From contig NC_079881.1 in the NCBI RefSeq assembly GCF_029227915.1, forward strand, positions 19,007,501 through 19,071,500: a stretch of DNA of 64,000 nt, read 5' to 3'. The translations under genes were made by a program, and so were the position numbers. Below the pieces are notes generated by a model. That model was not told the origin of the DNA. It saw only the letters and a program-made list of their open reading frames with translations, and did no database searches. Origin of the DNA: Hydractinia symbiolongicarpus (taxonomy: Eukaryota; Cnidaria; Hydrozoa; Anthoathecata; Hydractiniidae). Positions 44,510 to 56,355 of this stretch are shown here, one piece after another. The stretch's first letter is position 1; every line of letters begins with the position of its first letter.

Positions 44510-47500
44510 GCAAAATAGGTCATAAATTCAGTACCCACTGAATTTCGTTTCTGACATGATAGAAAAATTTCATGATTTGTTATTGTGTTCATAAAAAAAA
44601 GACTTGTTACAAACCTGGCGATTATTTGAAATATAATTAATTTAACCTTCCTTTCTTTGCACATAAGAAATAAAGCTAGTCTCAGTTAAAAATGATCTTC
44701 AAACAACGCGAGGATACGAGGATACTAAGTCCGGGTTACGCATCACATGAATTCGGCAAAGTAGCAACCCTTTTGTTTAAGTCATATTGCGTCTCTTTTA
44801 AGTAAAAAGCCGTTGATTCAAGCGTGATGATGTCATTGGCTAGCTGGGAAATGCAGTTCCCGCGGAATTTGATAGAAGCCACAAGCAGAAAGAAACTGTA
44901 CTGATAGTGGCCTTCGGGCAAGTCAAAGACATATTGGAAAACACTTTAACTACTATTGAGTTTCTAAGAATAAAGTACATTAACTTTCAGACGTTTTTAT
45001 TTTCGGACAAAAGCTTGTCCAAAAAAATTAAATTGTCCGTATTTTTTTTGAGTTTGAATTTTAAAAGCGTCTGAAAAATTTTCCTTCAGGTAAAAATTTA
45101 AAAAAAAAACATTTAGGAAAAAAGTGAGAGTGTTCCCTTTAACTTTTCTTTTCAAAAAAATCTTTGTCGTCAATTTCATAATCCCCGTCATTGTGGTTAA
45201 CTGTTTGCTAAGATTAACATTTTCGAATTCAATATCTCGGAACTTGTAGTTCTTTTAAACCCATTCAACCAGCGCATTTTTGACGCTATTTACCTGGCCT
45301 ACACATCTCCCAAAGCGAAGCTTTTGCAGCCTGCAGAGTTTTGACTCCATTTGTCCAGTTCGAGAAATAGCCAAAAATTGGCCTTTTCCAATAATTTATG
45401 TCCAGTATTGTAGGTATATACTACTAATGTTTATTTTTATATATCAACTGAGAAAGTAGCAAATAATAATCATATGCCCTTTCTCTAAATCGACAAGACG
45501 AGGAAAGCTCCATGTCTTCTCTTCTCCTTCATACTGCACAGTTTACGTTGACTTTTTAGAATTTGATGAAACTAATGACATAACATGTAATGATGTGTTT
45601 GGTTTGTGTATGTGTTTGGTTTAGAGGAACCTCTAAACCAAACACATCATTACACCTTTCCTCATGTGCTTTAAGATGAATTAACTTTGCAACTAAAGAC
45701 TGTGTTCTCAAAATATTTTTGAAGCTGTGCACGTTGCGTCTCAATAACAAGTCGTAAGGTCTTTCACTTGCTAAACTATACTTCCTTCTTTAAAAATCAA
45801 TAAAATTCTTCTTTAAAACCTTTTTCTATTGAACATTCTCCTCAATACATCTAACCCATTTCTCAATGTCACTTTTAGACGACCAAAGATTTACCTACCT
45901 ATCAATGAATAAGCTGCTGTTATCCTTTTCATTGTTTCTGTAAATATTATCATTGCGAAGCAACTGAGCTTCGTGAGCGAAGCAAAATTGTGGAGCACGT
46001 TTGCTAGACGCGAGATATACCAAGAGAATTATTGAGATTCTCAAAATTTCGATAGAAAAAAAATCATATAAAATCAGGGTAAAGAAATAGGACTGATATT
46101 TTTTCACGAAAAGGTAGGTTATTTTTTTGTGCTAAAAATGCCACTAAATAGGCTTTGTACCCCGTTATTTCCCGATTTTCCGTTTGCCGGAAGCGAAAGA
46201 CTGGGTAATACACTTGAGCAATCATAAAACGACTATCGGCTAATTTGAATTATCGTGTATTTTACAGACCTAACACAAATGTATAGTTTATACCAAGTCC
46301 TGATAATAATTGCTGGCATGCTATTTCTCTTAATATTTCGAGTTGGAGAGCTTGTATATACCTTTTGAAGGCACATTATATTAATTTGAACGTTTATAAT
46401 GCTCAAAAACGTGTTATATTTATGGCTTTATTAAAAAGAAGATTTTAGAGTTCCAAATTATCAGCTTGAATTGGCATGTTTGTGGTATCCTTTTCATTTT
46501 CAACAGAAGAAAAGTGAGTTACGAAGGTATGGATTATTTCAAAGTTATTTTTACGTTTTTTTCTTGGTTTGATGTAGCTAGCTAGCTAACTAAATTACTT
46601 TGTTGTGCCTGTGGCCCCCATGGAAAACATTTTTTGCTGTCATTCTTTTTTTTTTGTTGTATTGTGGAAATAATTTTATATCATTAATCCAAAACTATCA
46701 CGGGAAAATATACCTCTTCATTCTTTAAGGTATTTGCTCATTTGTGGTTAAAAACTTTTGTACTGTTGCTACTAGCGTCTTTTTACTGATATATGTTCTA
46801 AATCTGAACTATTTTATCAAACGGTATCTTTACCTGGAAGTTCTACTTTGTTTACCTACTTTTGCATGTCAAATTCTTCAACACTCGAACCTCGCAATAA
46901 ATTTTTCAAGAAGTGAGCTATGTACGACGTGTGTCGAAGTCACGAATGACCAAGTGGACTTTTGTTTGATAATGGTGGCGACCGTTAATGTAATTATTGT
47001 TTTTGGGAGATTAAGTTTCACATATTTAAAAATATTTAAAAAAGATAAAAAATATTTAGGGCTTCATCATTTTCTTTACAACCCTATGTTTTTGCATAGT
47101 GTTTCATGAGCTTACAAAAATGTGGTATAGCTAAGTTATGATACGTAAAAACTACTCTTGAATGACCCTTTAAGAATGTGAAACCACATAAAAGACCTTA
47201 ATCAAATTTCGTGTTTTTTGTAACTTTCAGTATGGTAGATTAGTGTGCTTGTCAACTGGTCAAAAAAAGCCATAAATATGAGGGCAGGCTTGGGCAAATT
47301 TTTAAATACAATTTTCCAAATGAAAAACAGTGGTTTCCATTCTGTTGTCTAGGCCACAAAAAGTAGTGATCTATATTTTATGTGGTTAGCCTCATTAATT
47401 CCAATAAATTTACCCTGTCAATTGTTTTTTCCAGAAGGGACAACATAGATGGTTCTAGGGTGTTAAAAAGCTTCTAATTGAGCTACAGAAACCTTTAAAT

Positions 47501-47515
47501 TTCTGTTCAATAAGC
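44510..47515. other. no supported gene
   Basis: AT-rich spacer. It contains a compound inverted repeat at 45588-45652 and a short GCTAGCTAGCTAACTA patch at about 46575. The 121-codon plus ORF at 46744 is hydrophobic and of low complexity; I do not accept it as a gene. Confidence 0.4.
45588..45652. repeat. compound inverted and direct repeat around GTGTTTGGTTT
   Basis: Arms 45610-45627 and 45630-45647 are exact complements (18 bp, 2-bp spacer). A second copy of the left half at 45588-45605 (TAATGATGTGTTTGGTTT) is also an exact complement of 45635-45652. Confidence 0.95.
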
Positions 47516-47521
47516 AACAAC

Positions 47522-47586
47522 TGTTACATGGGATTGAACCCATATGAATAGGAAGTGAACGCTCTACCGACTGAACTACCAATCCC
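47522..47586 (-). repeat. tRNA-like sequence (SINE head or tRNA pseudogene)
   Basis: In reverse complement it reads GGGGATTGGTAGTTCAGTCG with GTAGAGC (A-box-like D arm) and ATGGGTTCAATCCCAT (B-box T arm with a perfect 5-bp stem). The interval between the D and T arms is only about 17 nt and the acceptor ends do not pair, so this is not a functional tRNA. Confidence 0.5.
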
Positions 47587-47799
47587 CAAAAAAAGACAAC
47601 CCTTAAAGTAAACAAAGTTGCATGACTTTATTAATTATATCAAGCATATTGTATCTAGTAAACACTTTTTGAGCACTCTGTCCCAAAAAATGATATATAT
47701 TTGTAGTTTAGAAATTTAGCTCTAAATGTTGTCCCGCAAAGGCGCTGGATTTTAATGTATTTAGAGACTTTACTATATATATAATATAATATACTATAT

Positions 47800-48775
47800 A
47801 AAAATGTTTTCTGTTTCTTTTTAGATTGTGTACAATTAGAGCGAGAGATGTTATATTTAAATACGTGAGATGAAAAGAAGAAAGCGAAACCTCACACGTC
47901 GTTGTTATTGTTTTTCTGTCAAAAATTTGGAGCTGTTTTAAAAATCTTGATAAAGTTAATAAATTGTTTCCGTTTCTGTAGATCGTTTGTTTTTGTTTAT
48001 TGTTTCCCGTGAATTTTCGAAATTCATTGCAGCAGATTCCGCGGCTTCAAGAAATCGGTTTTCATAACTAGTGCCGTTATTTTTATGTGAAAAAAAACCC
48101 ACAAGCTGCTTCGCTCGCCTTCTCATCTCCGAAGTCGTTAACGCGAAAGTTTGTATTATTATCTGCGTTTCGAGTATCTTTTTCGGGTTGATAGAGTGTA
48201 CCTTACGACGCGCATCACCTTATTTCGTAAAATTTTTGCACACTACGGAATGTACAACTCGATGTATTGCATTTCTTTCAGAGAAAGGGTTTTAACTTTA
48301 TAAAAGTATAGCTTCGCATGGATTTTTGACGCTAACAGCTTTATCAATGTTGGATTTACTTCGTCCAACACTGAATTCGTGATATTGTGATTATTATCAG
48401 TATTTAACTTTATAATTCTGTGGAAAGAGGTTTTACAAAATTTCTCAGTAATCGTTTTTGTTTAGTTTTTAACGATCTAAATTTCTCGTACTTTCTGAGA
48501 AGATATATTCCCCATATATATATTGTATTTTTGCCAAAAAATCACTACTTTTGCGCAACGAGTTCTTGTTGTTCTGCGGTGAGTTTATTTTACAACCTCG
48601 TCCCCAGGGTTTTCTACGTCTACGATATTCAGTTTTGGTGTATTCCCTGATATCAGCTGCAGTAAGATGTTAGCACCTCGCCGTATTATATCAAAGAGAA
48701 ACAAAAAGCACTAGGGACAACTATTGGCTACTTTCAATTTTGCATGCAACTTGCGTAATGCTCTGCGACCTTTTT
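47800..48775 (+). repeat. unclassified repeat, copy 1
   Basis: Matches 63147-63860 in inverted orientation. Shared segments include TTTTAGATTGTGTACAAT, CCCGTGAATTTTCGAAATTC / GAATTTCGAAAACTCACGGG, CACTACGGAATGTACAACTCGATGT, AACCTCGTCCCCAGGGTT and the end CTAGGGACAACTATTGG. ORFs inside are short and unrecognised. Confidence 0.75.
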
Positions 48776-48779
48776 CTAA

Positions 48780-50690
48780 TTTTTAGTTTTCCCTTCTATA
48801 AAATCTTTCCTTGTTGACGAATTTTATTGAAGATTGTTTTATCACTGAACATTGTCCGATCTTTCAAAAAATGGCTACAAAATTGTTTACATACATTTAG
48901 AACACGCCTGTCTTAAACCACTCAATCACGTCTTTGTTTGTCAAACACGTGATTTGTTATATTCTGTGCATAAAAAGTTTTTTATAAAACTAGTTAAGCT
49001 GTAGCTGGCTAAATACTTTCTAAGCTAAAATTCAAAAAGATTCTTCTAGCCCGTGTTCGGGAAGAGCTTCACTTAGCTAGTTATAGCTAACTACATCTGA
49101 AACAGATTTACTAAACAAGATTAATATAACTAGCTAAAGTAATATATGTCCTAAAGTAAAGCAGCAAACCTAAAATTGCGGTTGCACTTTACTAAATATG
49201 CGTTTTAAGAGAAAGTAGATACATGTTTGTTGTAAACACGAAACCGCTGCACTAAGAAAGGTCAAGAGCACACAAAATAAAAAATACTTGGTAAACAGAT
49301 AGTTAAGAATGCATATGAACGGGAACCAACTCCCTAAATTTTGTTTTACCTACGAATATCAGCTTTTTTTCTCTTCTTTTCAGCTCCACAACAACATATC
49401 TGGTTTTCAAACATCGGCTTAGGTCGTTTTGTAAATTCGTATGTACCTAGTTTTAATATTTGCCCAAGTTTGTGCTTCCTATGGGTACAGTAAGTGCCCA
49501 GATGTTTATTTAAAAATGTGGTACTAAGAACAATTCAGAGAAAATTTTCCGCCAGAATATCCTGTGAAATTACGCAATTCTTGGTCAACGGGAATTGTCA
49601 CGTGACTTGACGTACGTACGAATAGGTCCGTTATGCGTAGCAGAATTTGCCATTAGCTATAGTAAATTATAGCAAGCTTTATTTTACTGAGCCATTATGT
49701 ATTCTTAAGCCATAGTCATGCTAAGAATGTATTAAGAATAATGACGATAGTATTTGTCAAAAAAGTTAAGAATATTGACGCTGAAAAAACAGCGTGTATA
49801 TCCTAGGGATTAATTTATATAAACTTTAAAAAGTATTTTTTTGTTGATGTCGTTATAATAAACCTAAATGTAAACAAACTTCATCAATTTTGACATCTGG
49901 TACGTTGCGATCGTTTGAGATATATTCGAGAACGATGCATTTTTATTACGCACGGCACTCTTGCACTATTTTCTTGATACAGTGAAAAGCTGACAATAAT
50001 CTGATCTTTAATATTCTGACAAGTGACTATATTACATTGCCAATGTTACCTTTATGACGGTTGTTAGACACCTTCGATTTTGTTAGCCATTCCCAATTTT
50101 GTTTAGACGTTTTTTTTAGCAGGTATAAATATGAAATATTGCAAATTGTGACTTTCTAAAATTTAGATTACTGTATTATATGTTCTTGTAACACTTAGTA
50201 TCTTTTACTTGGATTCAATGAGAGATACAGTGGATTATTCCATGGGATTACAACTAGTTAATATATAATAATCGTCGCGTGTCTTTGTGTTCAAAACAGT
50301 TGCGTCGCAGTTTTTGTTTGTATGATTTACCCACACAAAATAAATATTTACTTAAGCAATTCGGTTCTTCCCCGGACTTTTTTCCTCGATTTAATTAGCC
50401 AATTAGCAGTTTTGAATATATGTATAAACTAATCAAAAAACATTTCATTTTCTCGCGGTAAATGCTTGTTCGGCTGGTTAGGCTTTACTGCCCGGGCAAG
50501 AAAACATTGACGAAGGTCATTTTAGTTTGACATTTGTAGATCACTTATTGAGATATCTTTTTCTAAAACCTTTTTGACTTTGTAATATTTATCAGTAATG
50601 ATCTGTATACCAGTACTAAAGCGCTTCACCTAAATGTGAGGCACAGTTTGCAGGTATCGCGACACACGAAACGCAGTACATAAAATACGG
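48780..50690. other. no supported gene
   Basis: AT-rich spacer with scattered TTAGCTAG/CTAGCTA patches (49070-49140). No domain-bearing ORF. Confidence 0.4.
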
Positions 50691-50691
50691 G

Positions 50692-50945
50692 CGACCGCGT
50701 GAATTTATTCACAGGTCACCAACTAGTCCCTTTAAAAATAGCTGTCGTCTTTCTGTTTGTCGGTATATTACGGAAACACGAACTGCGGTATATAAAAAAC
50801 TGGCGACTCCGTGGATTTTCCACAGGTAACCAAATAGTCTCTGTAATATTAACCGTCGTCTGTCTGTTTGTCTGTCTGTTACGGAAACACAAAATGCGAT
50901 ATAAAGGACGACTACTCTTTAATAATAGCCGCATTCTGTTTAAAA
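50692..50945 (+). repeat. HINE-like hairpin/GTCT tandem repeat, 111-bp period
   Basis: Two and a half units: CGTGAATTTATTCACAGGTC...AACTAGTCCC...GTCTTTCTGTTTGTCGG...ACGGAAACACGAACTGCGG, then CCGTGGATTTTCCACAGGTA...CTGTCTGTTTGTCTGTCTGT...ACGGAAACACAAAATGCG. ACAGGT starts at 50711 and 50822. The unit is the reverse complement of the terminal block of the HINE-like copy at 33976-34100. Confidence 0.8.
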
Positions 50946-51536
50946 TTATTGCGCGCAGCTATTTTGGAAAAATATCACAGAACCCGATATTTATTGACCT
51001 CTGTTTTTTGGTTCGACGCAGCTTAATTTCGGGTTAAAGGCAGAAGCCAAACAAAACGGAGGCAAGCTGCGAAGGCCATTTTAGTTTAGAAGTAATGGTG
51101 TCAGAATTAAACGTATTCCTTTCATCTTTTTCTCGTTTAAATAGTTTGCATCTATAGGAATATTTATTTTCTGTTTGTTTTTACATGTTAAGACGAACAT
51201 ATAAACACATTTTCTTCTCAATATATAATTACGCTAAATGCAGTTAGGTAGCTAAAACTTTTATTACTGTTATGAAAACTTAGCTGCATTGTTGAGTAAT
51301 TTGTTTAACTTGACAGGACAAGGACAGGCTGTTTCCTTAATATTTATTAACCGAATTTGCGACAAAAGTTTTTGGGAAATGGTATTACGCCTATACTTAT
51401 GTGCGACACGGTTTACCTGTTGTAGCCGCTCAGACCAACAGTGTCAACAACAGCCTTTTTCCTGTGTTTCTGTTCAACCGAAGTTGCGATAACGTTTTTT
51501 TTTGGAAAAGCGAATTACACCTATGTGCGACATTGT

Positions 51537-53060
51537 TTACCTGTACGAAGCGCTAACTGGTCTATAGTTGTTTACACATAATTTATCTTTCCCACCTTTA
51601 TCAATATGGGATACAGTAGCGCGTTTAGCTCTCCTCGGAAAAACAGAAAGACAAATACTGTTGTTAATGGCATTTATTAAGGGTTTTGTCAAATAAGGTT
51701 TTGCTAACTTCACCATTTTAGACGTTATCTTGTCCTCTCCAGATGCCACACCTACTTTTAGATCCCCGAAAAGTTTAAAGATTTCATTTTCAGAGACTTC
51801 CTTAAAGTTAAACAACATTTCATTATTTTGATCAATTAGTGAATTTTTAATTTCAAGAATACTAAGGTGATTTTTACATGTTTCCAGAATCCTTGAGATA
51901 ACTTCATTTCTATTTTCAGATTGATAATTTTTTAGCGACACTGGTTTAACTATATTTTTCAACTATGTGTATGTACGCTTCATTGAAAATTTCCGCTAAT
52001 TTGTTATCATCCGTTACTGTTACTGTCATGTTTCATTAGAGCTCTTACCTGATTTGTTAGTAAGGAAAGGTTTAACAGTGCTCCAAAATTTCTATTAAAA
52101 TGCTCTTTAATCGCCTGTCGTCTCATACTAACACACTTATTTCTTTGATTTTTATATTTTGCCCTATTTTCATCTGTTCGATTTTTGTTAAGAGGAGATC
52201 TTGTGTAAATTTCTTTTCGTAATTTTTTATTCTTAAACGGGGCTTCGTTACCTCGAACTAATTTAATTTTTATAGGTGCATGTTTATCAATTATATTTCG
52301 AAATTTCAGTACAAGGTTCTCATAACTTTCATTTGGATCTATGTTATCACAACAAAAATCTGTGCTCCTCACTTCTTCAAGAAAAACTTGCTCATCAAAT
52401 TTTTTAAAACACCTATACGATATCTCTTTCGATTTTAAATGTACTAAAAAAGTCTTCATAAAAGTAGAAATCATATGGTGGTGGTCACTAAGTCTAGTTT
52501 CAAAAGATTTAGAATTATGGAAACATGAATGTTTATTTGTTAAAAACACATCTATTCGTGACGCATGAGTATTTGTAAAACATGTTTTTTGTTTTGTTAA
52601 ATTTTTTAAATTGTAGGTTTCGCAAAAAGTTGTAAAACTGTCAAAACCTATCGAACTTGAGTCATCACAATCAATATTTATATCGCCCATGACTACAACA
52701 TCATAAGTTTTGAAAGGTAAATCAAGTGGGCGTTCATCTCAATAAAAGTTGCTTAAGTTAGAAGATTCTTGTGGTCTATATACACTAAAAATGGCCCATT
52801 TTTTTCTTACTCACTGTAATCTCAGAACAAATAACTTAAGGTTCGATAATTGCTTACAAATCAGCCCTTTTTGACGTATTCAATAAGTCCCCCTCCATTT
52901 TTATCCCTGTCCCTTCTGTTTCGTATTTCATAATTTTCAATATCAAATTGAGCAGACGGAAATTTAAGGTTCAATTTAGTTTCTGATAAACAAAGTAATC
53001 TGGTGATATTTTAGTTACAACTTCGCGAACATCTACCATCTTGTTCCTTAAGCTATTTAA
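51537..53060 (-). pseudogene. CR1/Jockey-type LINE ORF2: APE endonuclease and start of RT
   Basis: The N-terminal endonuclease (about 52690-53060) reads in shifted frames as LNLKFPSAQFDIENYEIRNR and NGGGLIEYVKKGLI. The long block 52007-52690 begins MGDINIDCDDSS (the GD-x-N motif), then RIDVFLTNKHS and RLSDHHHMISTF (the SDH motif), completing the EEP fold. The linker to RT has KYKNQRNKCVSMRRQAIKEH. The RT start (51537-51962) gives FGDLKVGVASGEDKITSKMV and NYRPVSASYR, then stops. The catalytic RT palm (F/YADD) is absent, so the element is truncated on the 3-prime side, which is unusual for LINEs. Confidence 0.8.
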
Positions 53061-53169
53061 GTTTAAATAGCAAAGCAAAGGATTATTCGGTTAAGCCGCA
53101 AATGTTTAGCATTTTTTAAATCACATTCATTAGAAAATCCATCTTGCTCCTTATTTGAGACATCACTTA

Positions 53170-53843
53170 GAGTTATGGAACACCCCTCAAGAAACCGTGT
53201 TTACATATAAAAAATTATTGGCTAAAAATACTTTCCCATTATCATTTAAGTGTAGGCCATCTTTCCAAAAGTTGAGCTCTTTAATCATTTCATTGTTTAA
53301 TATGGTCGTGTGCAATACCTTTATCTTCTACGGTTCTATTCACTTTATTAATTTTCTTAAAATTTACTCGCTTTTACCTGATGATACTTGATACAAAACT
53401 TTTTCCACGCCATGTTCTTTACATATATCTGCAACGTTTACGATGTTATTAGCAATTTGTTCTTCAGTATTATCGTTTTCGTCCACATCAAGAAGATTAT
53501 TAATTCCTACGTGCAACACAACGATATCGCGGCGATCGTCGATTAGGGTGGGAAGGGCATAATGGCCAAGATTCTTCACATTTGTACCTGGAAAACCTTT
53601 TATTCTTGCATCACCATTTTTTAAGTGTCTATTAAATTCTCTTGTCTTAATTCCCTTAGGAATACTATCGCAGATGATTCTGATTTTTTTCTTCTTCGTG
53701 GCTGGCTTTCTCATACGTTGTTGATCATTGTTATTATTGTAAAAGTATTTTTCCCTTTCCGAATAGTGACTTACAACCGGATTTGGCCTTCTGGGACGAA
53801 ACATTATATTACGTGCATTTGTTGACCCATTAGTTTGTGACAA
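53170..53843 (-). pseudogene. LINE ORF1 with SGNH-hydrolase (esterase) domain
   Basis: The ORF opens with an Arg/Asn-rich basic region, then the SGNH block: RIICDSIPKGIKTREFN (catalytic Ser in a CDS rather than GDS context), GFPGTNVKNLGHYALPTL, DIVVLHVGINNLLDVDE (G-x-N-N) and CKEHGVEKVLYQVSS. After a frameshift at about 53365 the end reads NFWKDGLHLNDNGKVFLANN, with the catalytic His of DGLHLN. Esterase-type ORF1 proteins are known from CR1-group LINEs. It precedes the endonuclease ORF2 on the same strand. Confidence 0.75.
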
Positions 53844-54022
53844 AAACCTTCCACTTGATTAAATGTCAGAGCCTGTAATAAGGTTTGTCTTTTTAGGGTT
53901 TTCAAAGTTAAAATCCTCATGAAGAAGATTATTAAATCTATTTCTCGAAGTTTAATCATATTAATTACTACCTGACTTTGTTGATGGTGGTCCTCTGGGG
54001 ACTTTATGCCAATTATCGATTT

Positions 54023-54083
54023 TTTCTGTTCTGGTTGACCGTGCTTGTGTGTGTAACACAAGCACGGTCAACCAGAACAGAAA
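54023..54083. repeat. perfect 28-bp inverted duplication, 5-bp spacer
   Basis: Arms 54023-54050 (TTTCTGTTCTGGTTGACCGT...) and 54056-54083 are exact complements with GTGTA between. It lies exactly at the junction between the upstream end of the LINE and a HINE-like fragment. Confidence 0.95.
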
Positions 54084-54084
54084 G

Positions 54085-54200
54085 AACTCCGTTTCCAAGT
54101 TATTTGGCCTCAAAGTTTTAAGTGCACTGTAATGGTTTCATTAATTTGATAGGAAATTGACGTTAATCTAATGTTATTGACGTAGCAAAGTTTAATTAGT
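54085..54200 (+). repeat. HINE-like fragment lacking the 118-bp repeat
   Basis: CCGTTTCCAAGTTATTTGGC...AGTGCACTGTAATGGTTTCATTAAT...GACGTTAATCTA aligns with 34628-34700 plus 34809-34850 of HINE-like copy B, skipping the 118-bp insertion. Confidence 0.7.
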
Positions 54201-54333
54201 CAATTAGCATTTGAAACGTGCATATTTTTCGGTGACTTCAAAAAAATGAACACATCCACTTTTTCTCTCACAAACATGCACACTCTCTGTATTAATATAT
54301 AGACAAGACGTTTACGGACCCCCGTCGGCAGGC

Positions 54334-54642
54334 ATGGATGTGCAAAAAACAGACAATTACAAAAACTTCGGACGGCGTGACATGGCAAAATCATTACGGC
54401 CGAAGACAAATGTCAATTTTGGTTATGAATTTCACGTCGTGCACCGACGGTTTAGTCAAGCATCAAATTTCCCCACGGCAAAACTCGCCGCAGTAGAGAT
54501 TACTACTCGTCCAATGTACTATTCGACTCGACAACAGAGGGCAAAGATACAAACAACTGAATATTTGATACGAAGAAACCATTTGCCAACAAGACTTCCT
54601 ACGGGGAGCAATTCGAATAAAAGAAATTACCTGAATGCCTAA
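54334..54642 (+). other. possible small basic protein ORF, unrecognised
   Basis: A 102-codon ATG frame in a locally less AT-rich stretch. The product is rich in Arg/Lys and Thr (motifs RPKTNVNFGYEFHVVHRRF and STRQQRAKIQTTEYLIRRNH), with no signal peptide, no cysteines and no domain I recognise. The antisense frame is also open, so coding status is uncertain. Confidence 0.25.
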
Positions 54643-54707
54643 GTCCAAACATAGTTTATGTACACTATAAATGTTTTTAGCCTTCTTTTTGTGTCATTTT
54701 GCATGGG

Positions 54708-54747
54708 TGCATGGGTAAGTCCTTCGTTTGAAGGACTTACCCATGCA
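54708..54747. repeat. perfect 18-bp inverted duplication, 4-bp spacer
   Basis: Arms TGCATGGGTAAGTCCTTC (54708-54725) and its exact complement (54730-54747), spacer GTTT. Confidence 0.95.
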
Positions 54748-54899
54748 TTTCTTGAATTTATAAATTTTGTCCAAAAATTTTTCCGCTTAAATAAAAAATT
54801 GTGCCCGAAAGTTTTTTCGCCGAAAATTTCACTCTTAATGTAGACAAAATTCTTCAGCATTGATGTTATTAGACGCTTGAGCAAGTAAAATAGTATTTC

Positions 54900-56350
54900 A
54901 CTTTCGATTTATTGCTGTTTTTCGTTTTTCAGTTCTCGCGCCAACTTACGTAAGTCAACTTGATAACGGATAACGAAAACGTGAACGAAAAAAATGACGT
55001 CATGACGTGGCCCCCACCTTCCCGTAGTTTGCATCATAAGCTCCCTTATATCACGACCACGCGCCGTGTAAAATTAGCTCGCGTGGCGGCTTTGGTTTCT
55101 CGTGGCTAATTTTCTATTCGCCGAAACAGTAATATCATTTTTAAAATTGCACAACAAGCAACGCGCTTTCTTAATTAAAGTTTTGTCGGAAACAAATTAC
55201 AACTACTTTTAAGATATCATTTTATTACTTTACTATACTTTTTAAATTATGCATTCCTCGTGACCTTACGTCACCTACTGAAAATAGTAACTCGTCAATA
55301 TACCCAACATGGTGACCTGTTGGCGTAGTCAGATTGGAAAATAATTAATACTTGTTATTCGTTTTTTCCTTTTATTATTTCGCAATTGAAAATGGTACAA
55401 ATTTGAAGCAATCAATTAACGGAGAGGCGAAAAAAAAGATTACTTTGTCAGCCAGAAAATAAAGTTTAAGCAAGAGATGAAAATTAAAGATTTCTAAATC
55501 CCAAAATCTACTAAGATCACTAATGTATTAACAAATAAATAACTCTGTCTTTCACAACCAAGTATCTATATGTCTTCCCTGCAACAATTTTATATAATTT
55601 TAATGACTGTATGGGGTGGAAATAAATTGGTTTGGATGTACTTGAAAGTAAACATTTGAAGCAAGATCTTTGACTGAAGATAATTACGATATTTTACGTA
55701 CTATAACAGCATCTTATAACCTTTGTTGAAACTTCTTTAAACTAAAGAAATATAAATGACCATCAACAATATTTTTTCTTGTTTTCAGTCCCTTTCCCAC
55801 AACATACTGCCAGCTTTGAACGACGAAGTTTGTTATCATAAGATGGCGCCAAATTTCAATAAATAAACAGACAGGAAGCTTTAATTTCAAAAAATCACGA
55901 ATTATATTTACTTGCTAGTTTGTTCAGTATCAGTAGTATAGAATAATAAAAATATGTTTGTCACATGTTGTTTAACATTTTTGCCATTTTAATTCAACTT
56001 TTTCTTGTTGAATTATTTTGTGTATATTGACCCGTGACCATCACAGTAAAGAGATATATATTTTATTGTTTTTTAATTTAGCCGCCCGTCTTGCAAATAT
56101 GTAAAAAATATTGAGTATAAATAATTCAGCACTCACAAAGATGTATACAAAATGATGGTGATTTCTTGTGGAGCGTACGACCAAGCCAGTCGGTCTGGTC
56201 TTTAAAATGAACACGAATCATGTACTCTTTAATGAAATATTTCATTTGGAAAGAGATCACAAAACATTGTGTTGCCTATATTTTAAGCAAAAATAGTATT
56301 TACAAAATTACATGCTTTATAAAGATAAAAACAAAACAAAAAAGAAAGAA
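54900..56350. other. no supported gene; 3-prime flank of the cysteine-rich peptide gene
   Basis: No domain-bearing ORF. A TTTTATT at about 56067-56075 gives an AATAAA on the minus strand about 285 bp downstream of the peptide gene stop and could serve as its poly-A signal. Confidence 0.4.
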
Positions 56351-56355
56351 AGTTT

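Noticed and set aside
46744-47109. 121-codon plus ORF as a membrane protein gene
   Set aside because: Low-complexity, hydrophobic, AT-driven composition; no homologous motif, no splice or promoter context.
47522-47586. Functional tRNA gene on the minus strand
   Set aside because: A and B boxes are recognisable but the anticodon region is too short and acceptor strands do not pair; kept only as a tRNA-like repeat.
48071-48650. Small plus ORFs at 48071-48295 and 48420-48650 as genes
   Set aside because: They lie inside the repeat shared with 63.1-63.9 kb, where the corresponding frames are not kept open.
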